NCBI RefSeq assembly: GCF_027595985.1
Contig: NC_073307.1
Coordinates: 11,724,432-11,788,431, forward strand
DNA length: 64,000 nt
DNA from: Sorex araneus
Taxonomy: Eukaryota; Chordata; Mammalia; Eulipotyphla; Soricidae
Direction of reading: 5' to 3'
Shown: positions 1 to 11,256 of the stretch, piece after piece
How the letters are laid out: every line of letters begins with the position of its first letter
Position numbering within the stretch: the stretch's first letter is position 1
Program-made: the position numbers and the translations under genes
Notes under the pieces: generated by a model
Databases searched by the model: none
What the model was told of the DNA's origin: nothing
Seen by the model: only the letters and a program-made list of their open reading frames with translations

Positions 1-535
1 GCCAGTAACGTCTCCATTTGTCCCTGTCACGAGCTAGTGCAGCCCAATGATATCTGCTTGCTCCAGGAACAGGAAGAGCCTCAAATTGTTCATTCAGGGA
101 TTTGACGAAGAAATCTGACCATCTAGTTGGTGGGCGGCCATTTGATCTTCTGACGTCTTGTGGAATCCAGTCGGTAACAGCTCTAGTCCAGCCGTCGTCT
201 CTGAATCACATTACATGACCAGCCCATCTGATTTTTGATGCCTTGGCAAATGAGACAGCGTCCCTGATTTTTGACCATCGACGGAGGTCAGAACTCCGGA
301 TTCCCTCTCTCACTTGAGTGAGACATGATATTCCTAGCATAGCTCTTTTGATTCCTCTTTGGGATACCCTAATAGCATTCTCATCCTGTTTGCGTAGGGC
401 CCAGGTCTCTGAGGCATATGTTAGTGCAGGAAGAACGGTGGAATCGAAAAGATGTGCCCGGAGTCAGAGGTTCTTTGTTCTCTTAACCACTTCTTCGACG
501 CTCTTGAATGCATTCCACGCTGCTCTCTTCCTCCT
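1..535 (-). mobile_element. RTE-clade LINE, reverse transcriptase C-terminal part, cut by the window edge
   Basis: The minus strand reads as the end of an RTE-type endonuclease/reverse transcriptase ORF: VLPALTYASETWALRK, then KIRWAGHVM, then GRPPTRWSDFFVKSLNE, then ARDRDKWRRYW at the window edge. At least two in-frame stops (after KNL and after GHVM) show it is dead. The last block (positions 1-30) is the sequence shared with the 3' ends of the SINE-R copies in this window. From memory, similar wording occurs in RTE elements of strongylid nematodes; I could not check this. Confidence 0.75.
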
Positions 536-800
536 GTGCAGTTCTACTCATACAGAAGAAAGAACAATAGCAAAACTAAACATAATGAGAGAGAGAAAGA
601 GAGGAGGAAAGTGCCTGCCATGAGCCATCGAGCAGGCAGAGGGTGGGGGAGTGGCTGGAGGGAAACAGGGGACACTGGTGGTGGAAACTAGACACTGATG
701 GGAGGATGAGTTTTGGATCACTGTATGACTGACATCCAACCATGAACAGCTTTGCAACTGTGTATCTCATGGTGAGTCAAAAAATAAAAAGCAAAAAATA
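536..800 (+). mobile_element. L1 3' UTR fragment
   Basis: This has the purine-rich and G-rich segments and the closing ATGAACA...TATCTCATGGTGA-type sequence seen at the 3' ends of the other L1 copies here (33100, 28030, 41320), and ends in an A-rich tail near 779-800. Confidence 0.6.
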
Positions 801-1156
801 CCCTATATAGAAGAAATTTTTATCTGACCTGGGGAGATGAATCATAGACCAGAGACCTTGGCATGGCGTTGGGGGCAGAGGGAAGGGGATGGGGAGGGGA
901 TGCAAAATAGCCCAGGACCATGTGATTCATTCAGCACCACCAGAAATGAGCCAGGTGGGGTTAAAAAAAAAAAGTCTATCCTTGAAAACCTAGTCCATCT
1001 AAATCCCATTAAGTCTTTTTCATACACTCACTGCCATTATGTTTCTGGTGTTAGAAAGAGCCTGGCATGGACATAATCACCTTGATATAAGTCAACAGAT
1101 CCTAATGATTATATATATCAAATGTATTTTGTATTTTTTAAAACCATTAAAGGAGT

Positions 1157-1312
1157 AGGGATGGGAGCTGCAGAGACAGTATAGTGGATAAGGTGCTTAT
1201 CTCACACACACCTGACCAAGGTTCAGTCCCCAATACCACATCTGGTCCCCTGGCCCCTGCCAGGAGTTATCCCTGAGCCTAGCCAGATGAGGTCCAGGAC
1301 CACCCCCCAAAA
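1157..1312 (+). mobile_element. SINE-A, degenerate
   Basis: The tRNA-like head with a B-box-like GGTTCAGTCCC is followed by 'tctggtcccctgg' and an A-rich end. It is directly followed by a second copy. Confidence 0.7.
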
Positions 1313-1320
1313 AGGAAGGA

Positions 1321-1505
1321 GGGACTGGAGCAATGATACAGCAGGTAGGGCACTTGCCTTGTACACAGTTGACCCAATCCAATCCCTGGCATCCCGTATG
1401 ATCCCCTGAGCACTGCTAGGAGTAATACCTGAGTGCAGAGCCAGGAGTAACCTCTGAGCATCACCAGGTGTGATCCAAAAAGCCCCTCCCCTAAAAAAAG
1501 GAAGG
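1321..1505 (+). mobile_element. SINE-A
   Basis: Head 'gggactggagcaatgata', middle 'agtgcagagccaggagtaac' and the closing 'caccaggtgtgatccaaaaa' are all present. It is tandem with the copy at 1157-1312. Confidence 0.85.
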
Positions 1506-1947
1506 GGGAGTAAAAACTAAAAAATTTCAATAAAAAGCAGTCACAATTGAATGTAAAAACAACTAATTTAAAAGCTTATGTCTACAGTCTCCCTAGAACC
1601 TGTAGGTATCATTCCTTAGCTCTTTAGTTCTGAAAATGCTTTTCCTAGTGTTTTCATCTGTTTTCAGATGATTTCAGTAATACCATGTACAATGTGTTAT
1701 TCTAAGGTTGACCTGAAGATACATTAATAAATGTGCATACAATGCTCAGGCTACTTTCAGCTGCCTGGAGAAATATAGCTAGCTAGCTACACACATAACC
1801 AGCATCCAAATCAAGAAGCAGTAAGTGATAGAGTCCGAGAGATTAACAAATTCCATCTGATATAGACCACCATGGACAAGAAGTTAGGAGACTTACTTGG
1901 CTATAGTAGAGAAATCCAAGTACCAGAGAACCACTAGGCGTTTCTCT

Positions 1948-4010
1948 AAAGAATGGGGGGAGGTCCCCAGCCGCTGCGGGGCTCAGAAGCCAAAGAGAAG
2001 AGACTCTCAGTGGCCGCGGCTGTGGTCGGAGAGAATGAACGAGTGGTGGAAGAGAAAATACTGCAAACTGGCTGTCTCTCGATGAAGATGATGTTTTATT
2101 TTAATGGCAGGCATCTGTGGCATCGGTAACAGAAATGATGGTTGTTTGTGGTGAAATCAATCATTCAGTAAATATGCTTCCTACGAACAGGAGAGCGAAT
2201 GAGTCCTGTTCTAATACCACACCTTCTCTAGCGGTCCCTAAATGTGCCATTTGTATGCAAACGTGTGTTCACCCAGTCAGTCTACCCTGTAAGCATGTGT
2301 TCTGCTACTTGAGTGTGAAGGGAGCTCCATGGCTTGGAAAGCGATGTGCTCTTTGTCGACAAGAAATTCCAGAGGATTTCCTTGACAAGCCAACCTTACT
2401 GTCACCAGAAGAACTCAAGGCAGCAAGCCGAGGAAATGGTGAATACGCCTGGTATTATGAAGGAAGAAATGGGTGGTGGCACACTGTACATGATGAGCGT
2501 ACTACTAGAGAGCTAGAAGACGCTTTTTCCAAAGGTAAAAAAGAGCACTGAAATGTTAATTGCTGGGTTTTTGTATGTTGCCAACCTTGAAAACATGGTT
2601 CAATATAGGAGAAATGAACATGGATGTCACAGGAAGATTAAACGGGATATAACAGATATACCAAAGAAAGGAGTAGCTGCATTTAGACTGGGTTGTGATG
2701 CTGATGCTGATGCTGTAAACCTGGTGAGAGAGACCTCTGCAGATGGAGCGGACAGTGTATCACTTGTATCACTTGTAGTCCCGTTGATCTTCGATTTGCT
2801 CGAGTGGGCGCCAGTAACATCTCCATTTGTGCCTGTCGTGAGCCAGTGTAGCACAGTGGAACAGACAGTGTATCAGCACAAAATGGGGCTTCTGTTCAGC
2901 CTCGGGGACCATCTGTGAGGCCTCTGAGATCAGTAGGTGGTCAGCTGACAAGTCCTGCAACACCATCCCCTGATGCAAACACTTCCCTAGAAGACTCTTT
3001 TGCTCATTTACAGCTCGCTGGAGACAGCATACCTGGAAGGAGTCATCGAGAAGAAGAAGATCATGAATCACCCTCTTCAGGCAGGGGCCCTGTACCAGAC
3101 GCCTCCCTTGAAGAAACGGAATCGGATGCTAGTAGTGACAGTGAGGATGTATCTACGTTAGTTGCACAATAGTCCTCGATCCAACAGAGACTTTGGGTCC
3201 CTAATGCACACCAGACAGTACCTGATAGATCAGATCAGTTGGGAAATGATCCATCAGTGGCAGGAGGTGGAACAGTGAGCGCTAGATCTAGGCGGCCTGA
3301 TGGACAGTGAACAGTAACTGAAGTTTAAACAAAATCTTCAGCACTATGCTCAAGGTTCAAGTGGTTATCTGTGAATTTCTGCCCATGTAACATTATATTC
3401 ATCCCTAGTAGTACATTTGGGGAGTTGGGGTGGGAAGGGGTATGGGAAGGACAGACCTATAATTAAAAGTCTAACATGTTTCTGTTGAGAAATTTATTTA
3501 ATGTAAGGAACTTGGGTGTTACTAGTTGAGAGCTGTATTAACCCAGTTTTCTTGAGGTCTGTTTGTTTTATAGTTCGGTTTTGTTTTGTTTTGAATTTCT
3601 TCAGTTCTTTTGGCCAGTGTGTATTATTTGTGCATTATTTCCAGTTCTCATGACTTTGCACTGCATCTTCTTTTTCTGCATGAATTGACATAAACCCATT
3701 ACTAAAATCTGGCACCTATAGGATGTTTGGTATCAGTATGAAAGGGAAGCTTAACGTGAGGATAGATGTGAACTGGAATTTTAAAATAGATGAATAACAA
3801 CTATTTAATAGTAAAGTTACTGACATGGAAATGTAAACAGCTAATAACTTACGTTTCAGGATGTTGTTTATAACATACTTCATGGCATTCCAATAGGCTT
3901 TGCTGTCTAGTCCTTGTAGTTTGAGATTTCTCTTGATCCGCATTTTTCTTTTTGGTTACAGGATTTATAATTTAATAAATTCTAGAGTTTATAAAAAAAA
4001 AGAATGGGGG
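1948..4010 (+). pseudogene. RNF146: RNF146 processed retrocopy, non-functional, inside an NDST3 intron
   Basis: This is a reverse-transcribed, intronless copy of the mRNA for RNF146 (Iduna), an E3 ligase that reads poly-ADP-ribose through a WWE domain. The copy spans 5' UTR, the coding region (about 2135-3328), the long 3' UTR, AATAAA at 3974-3979 and a short A tail at 3991-3998. It is flanked by a perfect 12-bp target-site duplication, AAAGAATGGGGG, at 1948-1959 and 3999-4010, the hallmark of L1-mediated retroposition. The RING and WWE regions are readable ([28 protein letters not shown]). The copy is broken: an extra A in a run near 2535-2541 shifts the frame, a 101-bp LINE sits at 2763-2863, there is a TAG at 3171-3173 and a late TGA near 3308. 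In the RING, the second Cys of CYLC has become Ser (CYLS), removing a zinc ligand. Confidence 0.93.
2763..2863 (-). mobile_element. 5'-truncated RTE-clade LINE inserted in the RNF146 retrocopy
   Basis: This is a 101-bp insertion on the minus strand with a perfect 12-bp duplication, GACAGTGTATCA, at 2751-2762 and 2864-2875. Its minus-strand translation ends [20 protein letters not shown], the same C-terminus as the RTE LINE at 1-535. The tail is not poly(A): it is about two copies of a TACAAGTGA-type unit, as expected for RTE elements. It is the only complete RTE LINE 3' end in the window. Confidence 0.8.
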
Positions 4011-5617
4011 TACCTTTCTTTTTTTTATGTGAAATGAAGATGGGACTTTTTGCAAGGCACAAAGCACAAGTTAATGTGTGTAAAGGGGTTGCTGGCAGCG
4101 TAAGGCTGGGAAGAGACCAGGAGCTTTGGAAACTAAAAAGTTAAGATCAATGGGGAATGCTGTGTTCAAAAACCCTTTTCTGAAACTGCACCTGGGGTGG
4201 GAATGATCTCTGTCCATCTGTAAAAGTCACTTACCGAACTCAGATCCTCCGGCCAGAGTTGGGTGTCTACTCCCAGAGTGGAGACAGCTGAACCCCTGAC
4301 AATGTGCCATATTTGAGGAGACAGTTTCTTAGCAGAGACTCCCATGGCTATTTAGCAAAAGCCGTTTTCCAGGTTCACAAGAACAGGTTGTCAAGGAAAG
4401 GTTTCGTGGCTGGGAGCAATGGGCAGATGTCACAGAGAGCAGACGGGATCTCAGAGAGGCAGGTTGAAAATCCTGGGCAGGGGGTGCAGTGAGGCGCCCC
4501 GCAGAGCTGAAGCAGCACTTCACTTCCCGGCTCACCAGCCCCGCCCACCCACCAGGGCCGTCCCCATCAAAACACAGAACCCAGTGCAGGTTGGCTGGTT
4601 GTATTCTGAACGCTTTTGCCTTTGCTACAGGTTTTAGGAGTTGGGGGGAAGCCTTCATGGACTCCAAGAGGAAGAAGAAAATTGGAGGGTTGGCATCCAC
4701 TTAGCTTCTGAAAAATTGAGAACTTACTAAAACAAATAAATAAAGATTTCAAGATTGCAAAGCTAACCAAACGCCCTAAATATTTCAAATAAATCACTCC
4801 GCAGTGGCAAAGTGCAGGTCTTAACAAAACCTAGCCGAGTTCCTAGTAGAGTGATTTGAATCTCAATTGCGGCAAATTTGCTCGTCAAGTAGTTGTGGTA
4901 AACAGCCACGAACCCATCACCAAGCCTGAATATTTATCGGTCAATTTCGGGGAAAGCTGATTTCTTCCAACCCAAGGGCCTGAGCCGGCGCTATTAGGAG
5001 ACACTTTCCTATTTGGGCAGCTGCTTTCTGCATTTTCTGCACAATAAGTGACTGATTCATCACAAAGGTTACCATTAGGTAAAATAATCTTGGCTTTTAG
5101 ATGCTAGGGAGGCTGTGATAAAAGCCGTGGGCTTTGGATAATGCACATGTCAGAGTGTGCGGTACTTCCTCCATTCAGAATAGCTGCCAGGGCTTCTCTA
5201 AGCTAAAACTGCATTACGAGATGGAGCCACGCAGCGGGGCAGAGCCCCCAGAGTGCTTGTGCATTATGGAGATTTCACCGGGAGGTGACAAATGAGGCGC
5301 TGATGGGCTGAAATGGGGGCTATTAATGCAACTTTCAGAAGTTTACTTTCAGACTCAAACAGAGCAGCCATTGACTCAGTGAAATTCCTTAAGCAGATTC
5401 CTGGTTAAGGAATCCTAGCAAGCTGCACGTAATTCAAAATCACTCCCTCAACTGAGACCAAACTTTTACAATTCTGATGCCCTAAGCCAATATTTTGATT
5501 TTTAATTAATGGTGAAACACATAATTCTCCAGCGTGGGGCGCTCATCTCGGAGAGTGGGTTGTGGTGACGTGTGCCCATGGCTCGAATTAGCTTAACGAC
5601 CCGCCTTCTCTTCACAG
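4011..5617 (+). other. NDST3 intron, no recognised repeat
   Basis: I see no SINE, LINE or coding exon in this 1.6-kb stretch before the exon at 5618, which is unusual for this window. It includes AT-rich blocks such as TTTTTAATTAATGG near 5499. It may hold conserved non-coding sequence. Confidence 0.5.
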
Positions 5618-5788
5618 CATCAGCGGTCGCATGAGGACCCCACCGCCCTCAAGTTTAGCTTCTACGAAGTGATCTCGGCCGGGCCGCACGCCCCGTCGGA
5701 CCTCCGAGTGTTGCAGAAGAGGTGCCTGGTGCCAGGGTGGTACGCCAGCCACATCGAGAGATGGCTCATTTATTTCCCGCCTTTCCAG
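5618..5788 (+). CDS. NDST3: NDST3 coding exon, fourth from the end
   Basis: This exon is 171 bp, 57 complete codons in phase 0, from [13 protein letters not shown] to IYFPPFQ. The acceptor is cttctcttcacag and the donor is gtacc. It encodes part of the sulfotransferase fold with the conserved [15 protein letters not shown] stretch. Its GC content is clearly higher than the flanking intron. Confidence 0.93.
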
Positions 5789-8700
5789 GTACCAGGCCGG
5801 TCTCGTACCTCACGTTAGCAACTCTCTCAGTGGATGAGATTGTCTCTAGAGAAGAGGAAACTTTTACTCACTCCGACATTCCCAGCTTTCAGTGTTTAGC
5901 TGTAAAATATGAGACCGCAACAAAGAATAATAGACGGGCAGACGGAGGGGGGTGGAAAAAGCTTGTTTCGATTTTCTCTCTACAGGTCTTTCAAGCTAAT
6001 TCTCCAGCTGTGCTTTCGAAACCCTCTTAACCAAGCATGCCAAATGTTCTTTTAGTTCATTTTTAAAGACCATTATTTTAAATGGCCCTTAACCCTAATG
6101 ACCATTTAATAACCCAAGTCAGGCAAATATTCTTTTACTTAATTTTTAAAGGCCATTATTTCCCTCTGAATCGCCTTGCCAGATTTTTCCAAAATCCAAT
6201 GTTTTCCTTGACTTCCAGCTTCTCCCCTCCCCCTGGCATCAGCCTCTGCACTGGAATGCAGGACGCTACTCCTTGGACAAGTGTCACGCCCTCCCTCTTA
6301 GGGTGCCTGGCCAGAACAGAACCATTCCTCTTTCTACAGTGCTCATTCTCAGCTGGAATCAGCTTTAGTTTTGGTGACTTTTTGTTTTTGTTTTTGTTTT
6401 TGTTTCAATTTTTAAATAGGGACCACCATCTTGTGGTGCCAGGGTGACCCATCGTCACTACTAGAGAGCTTGGTCAGGTGACAGGCCTGGCGATTTGCTG
6501 CTGGGTCTCAGAAGTGCTCAGGGTTCCAGGATATGGGGGTAGGTGGGTGGGGGGAAAGCCAGGAAATTAAGCTTTGAAGATAAAAATCAGGGCCTAAGCA
6601 CCACTTACCTATGGGTGATAATGATAATGATAATGATCACCCTGGTCCCAGTTTTAATACTTTATTTCTGTGTATGGCTCTGTAGCCCGTTTATAAACTC
6701 TCTCGAACTCCCTCCTGGATTTTTGTTTTCTGAGTGGCTGCCTGGCTTCTCAGAAGACACAGGAGGGATGTCTCTATGTGCGATTTGCTTCTTGTTCCAG
6801 GTCAGTAAAGGGAATAACCTGGTAAAATCTAACAGAGCTGCATGCAAATCCCCTAAGGAAAGTTTCTTCCATTAAATCATTTCAGGGTACAGAAACTTTT
6901 CATTACACAATCTCTGTCTTTTTGAAATTTCTTTGGTCATTTAGTTGCTAATTATCGATGGACAGCAGCTAAGAACTGATCCTGCGACAGTGATGGATGA
7001 AGTGCAGAAGTTTCTAGGTGTCTCACCGCATTATAATTACTCAGAAGCTTTAACGTAAGTCCATTTTCTAGAAGTTTGGGCAGAAAAGTGGTTTAAAAGA
7101 AATTGTCGTTTGCTGATGCAATTGTTAAATTAGTTGTTCTGTATATACTGGTTACTTTCCAACTGGAATTAACCACATGGAAAGAACATTTTGTTGAGAC
7201 AGTATTGAAAAAAACTGTCCTAAATCCTCTATCCATATGTAACCCTGAGAAATTTCCCCTGGAAGGGAAGCAGAAAAACAAAGCCATTGTAAATCTCAAG
7301 CCTATTTCCTTAGGCATTTGGGTGGTGCTGGTTGAACCCGGGGAGTCGCACAGGCAAACAGGAGTCCTACTGCTGAGCTACGTTGTCGAGACATCCTGAA
7401 AGTATCACGGGGTGATGAACTGGGTTGTTTACACACTTCCTTCTCTTCCTTAGTACAGTTTCTCAGAAACACGGACATAGAGCCAGAAACAGGAAGCAGG
7501 AACTGAGAGGGCAGAGAAACGCACACTTATTCCTAAGACAACCTCCACCTTTTCCTCCTTGTCTTGGCTACCGGGGCCTCTCTCTTAGAGGCTTCCACAC
7601 TTCCAGCTCTGCTTGACTTTCCTTCTACTGGTTGCCTCGGACTTTCTTGGACGGAGAGACAGGAAAGGCACTAGGCCTTGAGGACGGTGGTGCCCATCAC
7701 TGACAGCTAAGGCCATTTGACGCCTCTTGGGCCTCACCTCAGGCTTCATTTAACATTTTAAACAGGCCTCTGGTTACTTGGTCCACTTATAATGGCTGGT
7801 CATCAGACTTTGAGGCTTTTGATTGTTTCTATTTCGCTTGGCAGAAGATTCAAAGTTGAATTGGGTTATGGGTTCTGACACACTATAATAGACATATTCT
7901 TGAAATGTTAAGACTGAGCCTTAAAGAAACTGATGGTACTGGGACCAGGGAAATAGGACAGTGAGTAGAGCACTTACCTTGCATATAGCCAAGCCAGGTT
8001 CAATCTCTGACACCCCATATGATCCCCAGAGCATTGCCAGGAGTGATCCCTGAGTGCAGAGCCAGGAGTAAGGCCTGACATGGTTGGGTGTGACCCAAAA
8101 ACAAAACAAAACAGGAAGGAAGGAAGGAAGGAAGGAAGGAAGGAAGGAAGGAAGGAAGGAAGGAAGGAAGGAAGGAAGGAAGGAAGGAAGGAAGGAAGGA
8201 AGGAAGGAAGAAGGAATAAAGGAAGGAAGGAAGGAAGGAAGGAAGGAAGGAAGGAAGGAAGGAAGGAAGAAGGAATAAAGGAAGGAAGGAAGGAAGGAAG
8301 GAAGGAAGGAAGGAAGGAAGGAAGGAAGGAAGGAAGGAAGGAAGGAAGGAAGGGAGGAAGGAAGAGAGGGAGGAAGGAAGGAAGGAAGGAAGGAAGGAAG
8401 GAAGGAAGGAAGGAAGGAAGGAAGGAAGGAAGGAAGGAAGGAAGGAAGGAAGGAAGGAAGGAAGGAAGGAAGGAAGGGGGAATAAACTGATGGTATCATG
8501 AGAGATCCTTCTATTGTATTTCTCTGTATAAAACTCAATCCTTTGGGTCAATATATTTTCCCTTTTCATTGTGCTTTGATTTTGTAGCAATTTAGGAAGT
8601 GAGGCATATTTTCTTTTCCCTTTCAGCATCGATTTCAGTCAAAGATTGGTAAGCCTACAACAAATACCGCTTACATTTTGCACAAATCACACTTAGAGAC

Positions 8701-11203
8701 CCTTGTGAGACAGACGTTTTGGTTTAGGAGACAAAGTAGGTGTAACTTGAGGTTTGAGCTTCTTCTAAGTGTCATTGACTTTGTTGTTACTATTAGCCCT
8801 CTGGCCTCCGCAGTTTCTACAGGCAGGTACCATTAGAGCTTCGCAGGGCTTAGTTCAAGAGCCAATGCAGACGCTAGCCGGAGGTATTTAACTTCAGCCT
8901 GACCTTAAAGAAAGCTGTGTGATTTCAGCTTGTAGTTAGAAATTCAAGTCCACTTTCTGCTTTATATCGTTTAAAGTGTCTCTTAGAAAGGAAAACTTTT
9001 TATTTTCTCAACCATTTTCTCTTTCAAGTTGGCTTATCTTGGGTCTTTTTTTTTTTTAATAGATCATAGAGCAAAGCATTGTATTTCAGGGAAAAGTGGA
9101 GTATTCTAGGAAGACATAATCTCTTTTTCTTGTGGAATGATCCTTGACCTACATGCTGTGTATTTGTCCCCTTTGTATTCGACTTGACAGCAAGCTTTCA
9201 TCCCCCTCCGCTGTGAAGGAAAGGCAGTGTAAACTGGAGAGAGGAGGTATCAAAGTCACATTGTAAACACAGAGTACCCCAGGTCACTTTTGTCCCTGGA
9301 CAGCATCTGCCTACAATTACCGGGAACACGATTCTCTACCCTGGTTGGGGGTGTACGGCGGGTTGCAGCAAGATAAGACATGTGGAGTCTCTGAAGCCAC
9401 GGTTTCTAGTCTTGCGCCTGCCCAGGTGCTCGTCCTGCTGATAGAGATCAAACACTGCCGTTCAGGTGCCTTTTATGTCATCTTGTCAGTCATCGGTAGG
9501 TCTGACACACCTTGTAAAACCCAGCAGCAGAGAAGGTTGTAGAATAGTTTGGTTTCATGTCAGCCCCTTAGGTCTAAATTGATTCCCCTTCACCCGTGCC
9601 CTCTGCGATTGCTCTTAATCCTGCCCTCCTAATTCAGTTACTCTTGCTAGAGAAACTCCTGGGCGTTGTTTCTGGGGTGGATGGGGCAAGGGGGAGAAGG
9701 ACCTGGTGATTAAAATGGAGATTCTCAACAGTGTTATCTATTGTTTCTAATTTCTCCTGCCAGGGATAGTTAAGACAATTACATTGGTGAAACTTTTTTT
9801 TTAAATTAATTCAAAGTCCTTAAGATGTACTGAACTGCAAACAGATATGAGTTCAAAACCAATACATAAATCCATTTCTTTACAGACTGGGACAAATGAA
9901 CAAAACTAGGCCTATACAAAGGTACAGTCTTGGCATGAAAGAACAAGCACTCAGATCTATAAACTGATGAGTCAAACCTAAATGATGGTATTTGATGAGA
10001 TGGTATTTATAGAGATCTATAAACTGATGAGTCAAACCTAAATGATTTAAACTTTAGTTGTACTTTTTGCAATTCAATATTCACCCATGGGAGCATTATT
10101 TCAATCAAAAGATTTTCCTATAATGCTTTTTGGGAGAAGGAGGAAAAGGAAAATTTGAGTCTTACACTGTGGTATGGGGCTACTTCCTGCTTTGCGTCTG
10201 GGGTCACTCTGACCAGTGCTTAAGACCCCGCAGGGTAGAGAACCAGGAACTCATATGCAAGGCGAGTGCCCTAACTCCAGAACTATTTCTCTGGCCTTTT
10301 AAAGCATATTTTAATTTTCCAAATAGCATCTTTATATCCCCCAAGATTCACCCACAGCGGCATAAGATTACAGTCACATTTGCATTAATATTAATGTTAC
10401 CACTTGGAAGCTAAGTCATTGAGAATGCTAATGTCCTTATTCACAAATCACCTCCACTTATTTCAAACCATAAGTGGTAGTTCACGCAAATTTTAAGAAC
10501 TATTCCATTCTTATTCCACTTTTTATTTCAGCAGTTTTATTGAATGGCCATTAAATGCCAGACTCTGGGAGTAGACCAGCCCTGTCCCTAGGAAGGCTAA
10601 CCACAGACACGAAACAGCATAAAACACTTCCTCTACAATGCTCACTTCCTGGGGGTCAGAGACACTCAGCACTTCAGATGTGTGTCTTACACATGCCCAC
10701 CCAGGTTTAATCCCGTATGGTCCCTGAGTCCCATGGGGAGTGACACCTCAGCACAGAGCCAGGGATAAGCCCTGAACACGTCAGGTGTGACCCCTCCTCA
10801 AACAAAATAATAATAATGAATAAAATGCCCACTTCCTGGAAGCTTTTAGGAAGGGCCTATGCATGACAACTCCCAGTGTCTGCAGAAAGCTGTTAGCTGT
10901 TTGCTTACCGCTCTACTGCCTGTTGGCGGTGCTGAGGTTGATCTGCAAGGGACTCTGCAGACACTGCAAGCAGGTGCAGGGAACGAGCTTCCCCCATGCT
11001 GGGAAATTTCTTCAATGTTCAGCAGCCCAGTGGGTATGTCCTCACACTAATGGGTCCTTCAACACCAGTTTCCTTCAGCCTGACCTTAAATCACTTTGGA
11101 AGCGAACATGATCCCTTCCCGACCTTCCTGCCGTCTCCTCCCGGAAACACAGTGCTGCTGATGAATGTGTGCAGACAGAGCCAAGAAGAGATGTCAGGCA
11201 TGT

Positions 11204-11256
<53 letters not shown>

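Noticed and set aside
2117-2551. A 144-codon RING-WWE frame as a functional RNF146-like gene
   Set aside because: It lies in a processed retrocopy with duplication and A tail, a frameshift, a LINE insertion and a lost zinc-binding Cys.
7310-7395. tRNA-like sequence on the minus strand (GTAGCTCAGCAG, GGGTTCAACC)
   Set aside because: It looks like an old tRNA-derived SINE head or MIR-like remnant, but it is too short and diverged to assign.
8000-8629. Long open frames on both strands through the GGAA array (PSFL and KEGR repeats)
   Set aside because: A 4-bp repeat without stop codons keeps three frames open on each strand; there is no family, start context or splice support.
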